A stretch of DNA of 6,706 nucleotides from positions 1 to 6,706 of the forward strand of contig JAJECF010000158.1 in assembly GCA_022822125.1 (NCBI GenBank), read 5' to 3'. Shown in pieces: positions 1-5,934 of this stretch; within the stretch, counting starts at the first letter, position 1; each line of letters starts with the position of its first letter. Origin of the DNA: Alphaproteobacteria bacterium. GTDB taxonomy: Bacteria > Pseudomonadota > Alphaproteobacteria > Bin95. Below the pieces are notes generated by a model. It was given only the letters and a program-made list of their open reading frames with translations, searched no databases and was not told the DNA's origin. Both the position numbers and the translations under genes were made by a program.

Positions 1-1564
1 TGACGAACGAAGTGTCGATCTCTTCACCGTCACCATCCCCGTCTTCCGGGCAGCGGTGGACGGTTTCCCACTGGGAGCCGATCCGGTACTCCGCCGCGAG
101 ATGGCGGGAATGGGCCTCGCCCGCCAGCACGACGCTCTCGAACTGGGCGTCGGACAACAAGCCTTCCGAGACGACCCGTTCGGGCAGCAGGGGCCGGTAC
201 GCCGGCGCCGGGTGCGGCACGGCGGCCATGGCGGCGGACTGCACCAGCGGCGTCGGATGTTCGACCGCGCCCGGCATCCGCACGACGCCCGGCCGCCAAG
301 GCGCGTAGGGGCCGGCGTCGGTAGAAGCATCGGTATGCGTATCGGCAGGCTCGACCGGGCCGGTCTCGACGACCAGCTCGGAGATCGGCCCCCAGTCATG
401 AGCTTGCCGGGTCTCGGGGGTCGATGCGGGCCTGGGACCGCGCCGCTTCTCGGGCTTCGGCGCGACCGGCTTGCCGAACAGGTCGCGCGGCGGGCCGGCC
501 GGGGCGGGCGCGATCGGCTGGCGCCGCGGCATCTGTGCGATCACGGCGTCGAGCAGCTCGCGGGCGTTGGCGGCGCGTGCCGTTCCGTCCAGCTCCACGC
601 CGGGTCCGGCGCCGCGCTCCAGCACGGTCAAGCGGGTGTCGAACCCGGTGCCCCGCCTTGCGTAGGCGCGGCCGTCGATGGCCATGGTGAAGATGCAGCG
701 GGCCGGCGGGTCCAGACGGCCGACAGTGTCGCCGGGCGCGCAATGAGCCGAGGTGATCGTGACCAGCCGGCCGCCGGGCGGCAGCATCGAAGCGGCCGAG
801 CGGACATGGCGCAGATCGGCGTCGCGGTTGGTGCGCGCCACCCCCGGCGTCGCCGAAAACGGCGGGTTCATCAGCACCACCGTCGGGCGGACGTCGCGCA
901 GCCGGTCGGCGATGCTCTCGGCGTTGAAGGCGGTCACCACGGCCTCGGGGAAGAGGCGCGTCAACAGCCGCGCGCGCGTCTGCGCATATTCGTTGAGATG
1001 GAGAGTGCTGACGGCGGAGTCACCGAGCGCGCACTGCGCCATGACGGCCAGCATGCCGGTGCCGGCCGAGGGCTCCAGCACGATGTCGCCCGGCCGGATG
1101 GCGGCGGCCTGAAGCGCGGCATAGGCGAGCGGCAGCGGTGTCGAGAACTGCTGCAACCGCACCTGTTCCTCCGAGCGCCTGGTATGCGAGGGCTCCAGTG
1201 CGGCGAGGGCCTCCAGCATCGCCAGCATGCGGCTCGTGCCGTCCGCACCGGCGCCCGCATTGCGGCGCATGGCCCGGCCGTAGCGCTGCATGAAGATCAC
1301 GACGGCTGCTTCGGCAGCCTCATAGGCGTCCTTCCAGACCCAGCCGCCCTCGGAGTCCGACGCGCCGAAGGCATCCGTCATGGCGTCGCGCAGCGTCGCG
1401 GCATCGAGCGGTCGTCCGGCCTCCAGCACCGGCAGCAGGGTCCGGGCCGCAGCGAAGAGGGCATCGCCATGGACCGGACCGGCAGGCGATGCGGGCGGGT
1501 CGGTGGCGAGCGCGGGAAGGGGCGGACGCGCGAGGGCGTCCGGCGCCGTGGGGGCGTCGAGCAT
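1..1564 (-). CDS. DNA methyltransferase / strawberry-notch-like helicase protein, N-terminal part (3' end beyond left edge)
   Basis: Reading leftward from ATG 1564-1562, the frame is open for 521 codons to the window edge. Residues about 130-330 form a Rossmann-type N6-adenine methyltransferase: a QQFSTP segment (138-143), the SAM-binding motif EPSAGTGML (164-172) and the catalytic motif NPPF (233-236). A Pro/Ala-rich linker follows (about 350-460). From about 466 (PLLPERVVSEGLLSDAQ, then AGEAH) the sequence matches the start of the strawberry-notch (SNO) superfamily 2 ATPase. The edge falls just before the expected Walker A motif, so the ATPase core is outside the window. In this family the whole protein usually exceeds 1,000 residues. 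The start is supported by GGAG at 1574-1571, 6 nt upstream. Family knowledge: these proteins are common on alphaproteobacterial plasmids and conjugative elements. Methylation of element DNA against host restriction is an inference. The methyltransferase call is firm, the SNO assignment good. Confidence 0.9.
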   Translation of the reverse strand, partial: MLDAPTAPDALARPPLPALATDPPASPAGPVHGDALFAAARTLLPVLEAGRPLDAATLRDAMTDAFGASDSEGGWVWKDAYEAAEAAVVIFMQRYGRAMRRNAGAGADGTSRMLAMLEALAALEPSHTRRSEEQVRLQQFSTPLPLAYAALQAAAIRPGDIVLEPSAGTGMLAVMAQCALGDSAVSTLHLNEYAQTRARLLTRLFPEAVVTAFNAESIADRLRDVRPTVVLMNPPFSATPGVARTNRDADLRHVRSAASMLPPGGRLVTITSAHCAPGDTVGRLDPPARCIFTMAIDGRAYARRGTGFDTRLTVLERGAGPGVELDGTARAANARELLDAVIAQMPRRQPIAPAPAGPPRDLFGKPVAPKPEKRRGPRPASTPETRQAHDWGPISELVVETGPVEPADTHTDASTDAGPYAPWRPGVVRMPGAVEHPTPLVQSAAMAAVPHPAPAYRPLLPERVVSEGLLSDAQFESVVLAGEAHSRHLAAEYRIGSQWETVHRCPEDGDGDGEEIDTSFV

Positions 1565-1594
1565 GGCAGGCTCCGTCAGGGAAGGGACCGGGCA

Positions 1595-1637
1595 GGCCGG
1601 CGGCGCGGCGCGGAACTCCCGCCCCGCCCCGCCGGCC
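1595..1637. repeat. Long GC-rich imperfect palindrome between the helicase remnant and the methyltransferase gene
   Basis: Arms 1595-1613 and 1619-1637 pair at 17 of 19 positions, with mismatches at 1604/1628 and 1609/1623, around a 5-nt loop (AACTC). The outermost 9 bp are perfect (GGCCGGCGG / CCGCCGGCC). It ends about 30 nt upstream of the methyltransferase start, so in the minus-strand transcript it would be a very stable leader hairpin. No T-run follows on either strand, so it does not look like an ordinary intrinsic terminator. Possible roles are a leader or attenuation structure, a protein-binding site, or the scar of a rearrangement next to the helicase remnant. The function is unknown. 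Confidence 0.6.
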
Positions 1638-1758
1638 CGCCCCCGACCGGCTCGACCGCCTCCTGACGGCGACGGCGCCGCTATCGAACGGAGGCGCCGC
1701 TCAGCGCTACAGGCGCGTATGGCGGAGCCGAGCCATTCGTCGGAGGGCGAATATCCGT

Positions 1759-2142
1759 GTGCAGGCCTTGCGCAGGCGCATCCCCGACAGCGAAGAGCGG
1801 GTGCTGGTCGCGACGGGCGGCTATATCGGCGAGGGGTTCGACGATGCGCGCCTCGACACGCTGTTCCTCGCCGTGCCGGTCTCCTGGCGGGGCACGCTTG
1901 CGCAATATGTCGGACGCCTGCACCGGCTGCATCCGGCCAAGCGCGACGTGCTGGTTAACGACTATGTGGACGAGGCCGTGCCCACGCTCCGGCGCATGGC
2001 GCAGAAGCGCATCCAGGGCTACCGCAATCTCGGCTATGCGGTGGAAGAACCCGGCGGCGAGAGCGCGGCGCAAGGGCAAGCGGCAGCCGACGGCGCCCCG
2101 ACTGTCGCAAATGTCAGCCGAATTGTCGGCCATCGGCGGTAA
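1759..2142 (+). pseudogene. Remnant of a superfamily 2 DEAD/DEAH-type helicase (C-terminal end only)
   Basis: This frame runs to TAA 2140-2142 and is the only convincing plus-strand coding signal. Counting from GTG 1759, it carries helicase motif V (TGGYIGEGFDDARLDTLF, residues 19-36), then PVSWRGTLAQY and motif VI (QYVGRLHR, 49-56), followed by the family tail NDYVDEAVPTLRRM and KRIQGY to about residue 97. The last 30 residues are low-complexity and probably not original. Walker A, the DEAD/DEAH box and motifs Ia-IV are absent, and the upstream frames (1565-1740) show no helicase-like sequence, so the 5' part is lost. This type of C-terminal helicase domain occurs in large helicases, including those of TOTE conflict proteins, but the fragment cannot distinguish among them. 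GGAGGG at 1742-1747 sits 11 nt before GTG 1759, so a 127-residue product could be made. It would lack ATPase activity. Its 3' end overlaps the converging antitoxin-family gene by 29 bp. Confidence 0.75.
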
Positions 2143-2758
2143 AGGTCCAGGCATTGGCCTCAATAATCTCGTCGACGGCCTCGTCGGAGGTCAGGTGCTC
2201 GTATTCGGCGAGGAGCTGGCGGTAGAGCCAGCGCGCGAGATCGCGCATGGCCTCGGTCACCGTGTCCTCGGCATCGTCGGTCGGCGGCTGCCATGTCGGG
2301 CTGTCGCGCTCGACCTCGACGGTCATCGTGTATTCGTGACAATAGCGCCCGCGCTGCCGGATCGTTGCGTGCAGCTGGTGGAAGTTCCGCCGTTGTGTGT
2401 CCTGCAGGACGTCGGCGATGCGGTGCAGTTCGTCGTTCTGGGGCGCATGGGCGCGAATCGCCCTGGCCGCTCCCCTGGCATGGCTCCATGCGCCCTCGAA
2501 AGACGCGCCGTCGCCCTGGCTCGAAAATCCGGCCCAGTACAGATGCGGCTTCTCCCTTGTGCCGCCGCCGTAAAGGGGCACCGGGCTGGTCTGCAGCGTC
2601 ACGCCGAGAATCCCGCAGATGGTCTGGAAATCCTCGTAGACGAAATCGTACCACTCGTCGTGAAGGCCATGCTGGCGATACCAGCAGCGGGCGGCCTGTT
2701 TCGCTCTCTGCGACAGTTCGTCGATGGTGTAGACGACGGTCTCCACTGTGCGGGGCAT
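2114..2758 (-). CDS. Antitoxin-of-toxin-antitoxin-stability-system family protein
   Basis: A 214-residue soluble protein without signal peptide or membrane segment. It is rich in aromatic and acidic residues, unlike its Ala/Arg-rich shadow frames. I recognise the family by the segments DEWYDFVYEDFQTICGILG (34-52), the signature GFSSQGDGASFEG (77-89), QRRNFHQL (122-129) and the C-terminal LYRQLLAEYEHLTSDE (168-183). Members occur in phages, plasmids and genomic islands and are often labelled 'antitoxin of toxin-antitoxin stability system'. To my knowledge that label is inherited and not experimentally proven for this branch. It has no DNA-binding fold that I can recognise. ATG 2758 lies 4 nt after the stop of the upstream gene, and its Shine-Dalgarno GGAG (2769-2766) lies in that gene's final codons, so translational coupling is likely. 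The length and complete motifs suggest an intact gene. The family call is firm, the function unknown. Confidence 0.85.
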   Translation of the reverse strand: MPRTVETVVYTIDELSQRAKQAARCWYRQHGLHDEWYDFVYEDFQTICGILGVTLQTSPVPLYGGGTREKPHLYWAGFSSQGDGASFEGAWSHARGAARAIRAHAPQNDELHRIADVLQDTQRRNFHQLHATIRQRGRYCHEYTMTVEVERDSPTWQPPTDDAEDTVTEAMRDLARWLYRQLLAEYEHLTSDEAVDEIIEANAWTFTADGRQFG

Positions 2759-2762
2759 TGGC

Positions 2763-3533
2763 TCACTCCGTCTCCGGCTCAGGGGCGTCCTCGCGGATGT
2801 CGTAGCGGCTGCCCGGGAAATGCTTCATGGCGCGCTCGATATAGGCGTCCGCTTCCTCGCGGCTGCCGAAACGGCTGTCCATGGCGGCGCCGATGCCGAG
2901 CGTGAACAGCCGGGACCTGACGAGATATGTCCCGGCCACCGGGGCTTGCTTGCCGTGAGGGACGGGCGAAGGCGGGCGGGACGGGCCGGCACGATCCGGG
3001 GCCTGCCCGCTTCCCGATGCCGGGTCGCGGTGGGCGTCACCGGGGGAGGCGCGCACGAACCGGACCGCCTCCCGGATGCGCCGGCGCGCGACCCGGTCAT
3101 GGTCCGGATTGGCGCGGAACCAGAGGGCAGGCTTGCGCGAGAACCAGGCAGAGTCCGCAACATATCCGTCGGCATAGGCCACCAGATGATTGCTCGCCGA
3201 AATCGCCCATGTGCCGGAGGGCGTAACGTCGAGCATCCTGCCGAGCGTCATCGCGTGCAGATTGAAGGGGACCTCGGCGAAGAGGCGCTCCCATACGGCC
3301 TCGGACTGGGCGTGGCGGCGCTCGCGGTATTTCGGATGGCGGATGGCGTAGTCCGGTGTCCATCCGAACTCCGCCAGCGCGGCGGCGAGCTCGTCCATGA
3401 AGACGCCGTTGACTGAGGGGCGGTCGAACAGGCGGCGGATGGTGGCGGCGGCCTCATGGGTGGGCACGCCGGCGATGGCGGAAATCGCGGAGGGGCCGCA
3501 TCTGGTGGCGCGGCCGGTGATCCTGTGAAGCAT
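2763..3533 (-). CDS. Hypothetical protein with papain-like cysteine peptidase features
   Basis: A 256-residue protein. The frame is open up to 3842, but ATG 3533 is chosen because AAGGAG (3544-3539) lies 5 nt before it and the upstream extension overlaps the preceding gene. Residues 11-15 read RCGPS, the context of a nucleophilic cysteine at the start of a helix in papain-like/C39-like peptidases. Residues 106-128 contain SGTW, then NHLVAYADGYVADS, a typical catalytic-histidine strand and turn with His116 and a candidate acidic partner Asp127. Residues about 165-200 are a Pro/Ser/Arg-rich linker. The C-terminal 55 residues form a small separate domain with a regular helix (REEADAYIERAMKHF). 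There is no signal peptide, so the product should be cytoplasmic. I do not recognise a named family. The peptidase assignment rests on the Cys/His/Asp spacing alone. It lies directly upstream of, and probably coupled to, the antitoxin-family gene. Confidence 0.8.
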   Translation of the reverse strand: MLHRITGRATRCGPSAISAIAGVPTHEAAATIRRLFDRPSVNGVFMDELAAALAEFGWTPDYAIRHPKYRERRHAQSEAVWERLFAEVPFNLHAMTLGRMLDVTPSGTWAISASNHLVAYADGYVADSAWFSRKPALWFRANPDHDRVARRRIREAVRFVRASPGDAHRDPASGSGQAPDRAGPSRPPSPVPHGKQAPVAGTYLVRSRLFTLGIGAAMDSRFGSREEADAYIERAMKHFPGSRYDIREDAPEPETE

Positions 3534-3538
3534 GGCGG

Positions 3539-3544
3539 CTCCTT
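3539..3544 (-). promoter_or_regulatory. Shine-Dalgarno sequence fixing the start of the papain-like gene
   Basis: On the minus strand AAGGAG is followed after 5 nt by ATG 3533. It decides the start against the far longer open frame, which would reach 3842 and overlap the upstream gene by 250 bp. Confidence 0.75.
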
Positions 3545-3592
3545 CGGATGGCGGAAGATCGGAACGGGCGGTCGACGCGGACCGGCGGCGCT

Positions 3593-4390
3593 TCAGGGGT
3601 GCGAAGACCCGGCGCCGGGCGGCGGATCGAGCGGGCTTTCGAGGATGCGCCGGACCTCGCGCCAGGCGCCGGGCGAGCCATCGGTCGCGAGCAGCCAGGC
3701 GATGCGCCGGCGCTTTTCGATCCGGTATTTCCGGGTCCTCTCGGCCTCGGCGAAGGCGAACATCTCGCAATAGCGCCTGACGCCGGCGAGCGTGGCGGCT
3801 GCGTGGCAGCGCCCGGCCTCGCCGAAGCCGTGGATGCGCCAATACCGGCCGTCGCGCTGGAGGATGGCTGCCTCGTCGCCCTCGACCAGGAAGGCATGCA
3901 CGCCCGGGCGCCGGCGCTTCGTTGCTGTGCGGGGCCGGAGGCCGGGATATTCCGGGAGGAAGGCGCGGGCGGAGTGAAGAACCGCCACTGCGATCTCCTG
4001 AGAGTCGCAGACCTCATCGAACAGGACGAGCTCCGGCGGACCGGCCGGCAACGCCTTGCGCAGCATGACGTGGAGATGGCCGGCCAGGGCGTTGAGCGCG
4101 TCGCCGGCGGTGCCTTCGGGGTCCAGCCAGTCGCGGAAATGCCGGCCGCCGAGATCGTAGGCCGCACGGCGCATCGCGGCATCGAGGGAGAAGCGCCGGG
4201 CGCGGGGCGAGAGCGCGTTGCAGGACCGGCCTTCGGTGTCGGCGGCGCCCTGTCCTGTCCAGCCGGCCTCCAGCAGCCCGCGGGCGTAGTCGCAGAGATC
4301 CCCGGGCGTCACGATGGGCGGCCGGTCGGCGAGCCCCGGCGGCTTGTCGGGCCCGGCGCGGCGGGATGTCGGATCGGCGGGCGATGTCAT
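3593..4390 (-). CDS. Hypothetical protein with DUF6197-like N-terminal domain
   Basis: A 265-residue protein starting at ATG 4390, with GGGAG (4404-4400) 9 nt upstream. Residues about 31-145 have the DUF6197 layout: a first helix ending in GW (LLEAGW, 39-44), a D-x-x-G turn (51-54), an alanine/arginine stretch leading into RRFSLDAAMRRAA (65-77), a central helical part, and a final FDE segment followed by a helix (134-145). In the typical family that last segment is a WND motif; here it is FDE, so the match is imperfect. The second half (about 160-255) is unassigned. It begins with HAFLVEGDEAAILQRDGRYW, which looks like beta strands, and continues with a basic helical region (RTRKYRIEKRRRIAWLL, 219-235) that could bind nucleic acid, though this is only a charge-based guess. 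The 59-bp gap to the next gene downstream is compatible with one transcript. DUF6197 has no assigned biochemical role that I know of. Confidence 0.75.
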   Translation of the reverse strand: MTSPADPTSRRAGPDKPPGLADRPPIVTPGDLCDYARGLLEAGWTGQGAADTEGRSCNALSPRARRFSLDAAMRRAAYDLGGRHFRDWLDPEGTAGDALNALAGHLHVMLRKALPAGPPELVLFDEVCDSQEIAVAVLHSARAFLPEYPGLRPRTATKRRRPGVHAFLVEGDEAAILQRDGRYWRIHGFGEAGRCHAAATLAGVRRYCEMFAFAEAERTRKYRIEKRRRIAWLLATDGSPGAWREVRRILESPLDPPPGAGSSHP

Positions 4391-4571
4391 GCGCAGTTGC
4401 TCCCGACTGGACGAAGCGGGAAACGGCGGTGGGCCTCGGCGGCCATGCGCGCGTCGAGACTCCCGCGCCGGCCCGGCGGCCTGCCCGGGCCCGGCTCACC
4501 GGACTCCGGACGTCGCATGGCGGGATGTCGTTGAAGCGGGCGCCGGCGCCGGACATGCGGGCCGGCGGGGG

Positions 4572-5327
4572 TCAGATCAGGCCCTTTTGCTTGAAGCTCA
4601 GCGCGCCGTTCGGGGTGACGATGAGATGGTCGAGCAGGGAGATGTCGATGGTCTTGAGCGCGGCCTGGATGCGCCTTGTGGTCTCGATATCCGCCCGGGA
4701 CGGCTCCGTGGAGCCTGTGGGATGGTTGTGCAAGGCGATGACGGCGCTTGCCTGGCGCTCCAGCGCGCGGATGCAGACCTCGCGCGGAAAGGCCGGCGCA
4801 TGGGCGACCGTGCCGCGCTGCTGCATCTCGTCGGCTATGAGGCGGCTGCGCTTGTCGAGGTAAAGGATATGGAATTGCTCGACCTCGCCATGGCCTGCGA
4901 GGGTGCGGCAATAGCCGATGACCTTGTCGTAACCGGTGAGGTCGGGGCGGACCGTATCGGGCGCCCGCTCCCTTGCCATGCTTATGGCGAGCGCCTCGGC
5001 GGCCTTGAGGGCGGCGACGGCGCCTTCGGTCATGCCGGGAGTGTGGCGCAGCCGGTCGGGTCTGGCGGCGAGTGCGCGGGGCGCGGTTCCGAAACGGTCG
5101 ATGAGGTCGGCGGCGAGCGCGGCCGCATCGCCCGCATGGCAGGCGGTGAGCAGCAGTTCGAGCAGTTCGCACTCGTCCACGGCCTCGCGCCCGGCGCGAA
5201 GGAAGCGGGCCCGCAGCCGGCGGCGGCAGGCGGCATGGCGAACCGGAGCCGGCCTTCGATCCGGGACGGGCGGCGCGGGCAAGTCGACTATCGTCATGTC
5301 TTCGAGACCGGATACGGTGTCGGGCAT
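4572..5327 (-). CDS. radC: RadC-family JAB/MPN (JAMM) domain protein
   Basis: A 251-residue protein in the usual RadC size range. Residues about 50-115 are the N-terminal helix-hairpin-helix-like region (CELLELLLTACHAGDAAALA, then DRFGTAPRAL and HTPGM). Residues about 125-251 are the JAB/MPN domain. The JAMM zinc-site motif is complete: Glu167, then HNHPTG with His200 and His202, Ser210 and Asp213 at the canonical spacing. The protein should therefore bind metal and may be a metal-dependent hydrolase. Historically the family was called a DNA-repair protein, but that role is doubtful, and many copies, like this one, sit on mobile elements among accessory genes. GAGGA (5339-5335) lies 7 nt before ATG 5327. 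An internal ATG at 5297 is possible but has a poorer upstream context. The open frame reaching 5888 overlaps the DUF6573 gene and is not the start. No nuclease or protease activity can be claimed from sequence. Confidence 0.93.
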   Translation of the reverse strand: MPDTVSGLEDMTIVDLPAPPVPDRRPAPVRHAACRRRLRARFLRAGREAVDECELLELLLTACHAGDAAALAADLIDRFGTAPRALAARPDRLRHTPGMTEGAVAALKAAEALAISMARERAPDTVRPDLTGYDKVIGYCRTLAGHGEVEQFHILYLDKRSRLIADEMQQRGTVAHAPAFPREVCIRALERQASAVIALHNHPTGSTEPSRADIETTRRIQAALKTIDISLLDHLIVTPNGALSFKQKGLI

Positions 5328-5334
5328 GGGACTG

Positions 5335-5339
5335 TCCTC
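5335..5339 (-). promoter_or_regulatory. Shine-Dalgarno sequence fixing the radC start
   Basis: GAGGA on the minus strand, 7 nt before ATG 5327. It supports the 251-residue start over both the longer open frame and the internal ATG at 5297. Confidence 0.7.
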
Positions 5340-5358
5340 GATGGGCTCGCAGGGAAGG

Positions 5359-5392
5359 CGCCCCGCCTCGGAACAGGGGACCGGGCGGGGCG
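5359..5392. repeat. Perfect 9-bp inverted repeat in the DUF6573-radC gap
   Basis: CGCCCCGCC (5359-5367) and GGCGGGGCG (5384-5392) are perfectly complementary around a 16-nt loop. The repeat fills much of the 80-bp gap between the DUF6573 stop (5408) and the radC start (5327). On the minus strand the stem is followed by a CCTTCCCTG stretch, not a T-run, so termination would be weak at best. It could be a leaky terminator or attenuator that lowers radC expression relative to DUF6573. In DNA this rich in GC such a repeat is not rare, so a function is uncertain. Confidence 0.45.
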
Positions 5393-5407
5393 GCGGGATG
5401 CGGGGGC

Positions 5408-5824
5408 TCAGTCGTCTTCCGGGAACATGATGGTGATGACGGGCTCTCCTTCGTCGCCGGCGCCGAGGGCGACGGTCGGGCAATGCTTGCGGGGCGCGCG
5501 GTTGCTGTCGCGCAGGTCCTTGCGGATATCGCGGACCAGCACGCTCATGGTGACGCGGTCGCGGTCGGCGGCGCGAAGCGTGTAATGGCGGGCCATCCAC
5601 AGGACGTCCCGGAGGCGCCCCTTCTGGTCCTGGGCGCCGCAATAGCCCTCGGGCAGCGCGACGAGGCGCTCCCATGCGGTGCGGGAGAGCGCGACGGGAA
5701 TGCGGAACCCGGCCTCGCAGGCAGTCGCGGTGACGTCGACGAGAAGGCCGTCCGCGATCGCCTCGCGGCGCGTATAGGCGGCGATGACGGGGCCGAACGG
5801 ATGGGCCGCGCGGGGATCCGGCAT
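5408..5824 (-). CDS. DUF6573 family protein
   Basis: A 138-residue cytoplasmic protein. The N-terminal part shows the DUF6573 signature clearly: FGPVIAAYTRREAIADGLLVD (10-30), then a VTATACEAGFRIPVALSRTAW segment (31-51) and GRLRDVLWMA (69-78). The remainder is a short strand-rich segment ending in ITIMFPEDD. AGGGAG (5836-5831) lies 6 nt before ATG 5824, which selects this start over a frame open to 6463 that would run through the upstream gene. The family is widespread on plasmids and conjugative elements of Proteobacteria, in gene blocks that often include radC and the methyltransferase/SNO gene, as here. No biochemical activity is known to me. The family call is confident, the role unknown. 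Confidence 0.85.
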   Translation of the reverse strand: MPDPRAAHPFGPVIAAYTRREAIADGLLVDVTATACEAGFRIPVALSRTAWERLVALPEGYCGAQDQKGRLRDVLWMARHYTLRAADRDRVTMSVLVRDIRKDLRDSNRAPRKHCPTVALGAGDEGEPVITIMFPEDD

Positions 5825-5830
5825 GTCTGG

Positions 5831-5836
5831 CTCCCT
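5831..5836 (-). promoter_or_regulatory. Shine-Dalgarno sequence fixing the DUF6573 start
   Basis: AGGGAG on the minus strand, 6 nt before ATG 5824. The DUF6573 homology begins within ten residues of this ATG, which agrees with it. Confidence 0.7.
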
Positions 5837-5848
5837 GGATGGTGTCGA

Positions 5849-5864
5849 GTTGCATGGCTGCAAC
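5849..5864. repeat. Short perfect inverted repeat in the DUF6573 leader
   Basis: GTTGCA and TGCAAC flank a 4-nt spacer, ending 25 nt upstream of the DUF6573 ATG. The size and near-AT-balanced composition, unlike the surrounding GC-rich DNA, fit an operator half-site pair or a small mRNA hairpin near the ribosome site. No cognate regulator is visible in the window. Confidence 0.4.
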
Positions 5865-5876
5865 CGATTGCGAGCG

Positions 5877-5902
5877 GTCCCGCTGCACGGCGGCGGCGGG
5901 AC
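5877..5902. repeat. 7-bp inverted repeat downstream of the unrecognised gene
   Basis: GTCCCGC (5877-5883) and GCGGGAC (5896-5902) are perfectly complementary. After one imperfect pair the stem continues for two more base pairs, leaving a 6-nt loop. It lies 33 nt past the stop at 5935 and upstream of the DUF6573 start. No T-run follows in the minus-strand transcript. It may be an RNA-stabilising or weakly terminating hairpin between the two genes. Confidence 0.4.
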
Positions 5903-5934
5903 GGCTTCGGGGTGGATGGGGTGACGGCGGCCGG

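Noticed and set aside
56..1666. Very long plus-strand open frame (536 codons) opposite the methyltransferase gene
   Set aside because: It is a mirror frame caused by high GC. Its translation is Arg/Gly/His-rich without motifs, whereas the minus strand shows clear methyltransferase motifs.
1759..2142. An intact TOTE-type or other helicase conflict system
   Set aside because: Only motifs V and VI remain. No primase-like, nuclease or ATP-binding part exists in any frame nearby.
3534..3842. N-terminal extension of the papain-like gene to 3842
   Set aside because: It overlaps the upstream gene by 250 bp, is low-complexity Arg-rich, and a good Shine-Dalgarno marks 3533.
2748..4534. Plus-strand open frames at 2748-3416 and 3548-4534
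   Set aside because: Both are antisense to genes with proper ribosome sites and sensible protein composition.
4530..4571. Hairpin past the radC stop as an intrinsic terminator
   Set aside because: A 5-6 bp CG-only stem around a long loop with no T-run. In DNA this GC-rich it is expected by chance.
4314..5585. Long plus-strand open frame opposite radC and its neighbours
   Set aside because: It spans several real minus-strand genes and their gaps, has no domain signal, and has Gly/Ala/Arg-rich shadow composition.
5328..5888. N-terminal extension of radC to 5888
   Set aside because: It runs through the DUF6573 gene. RadC homology and a ribosome site support 5327.
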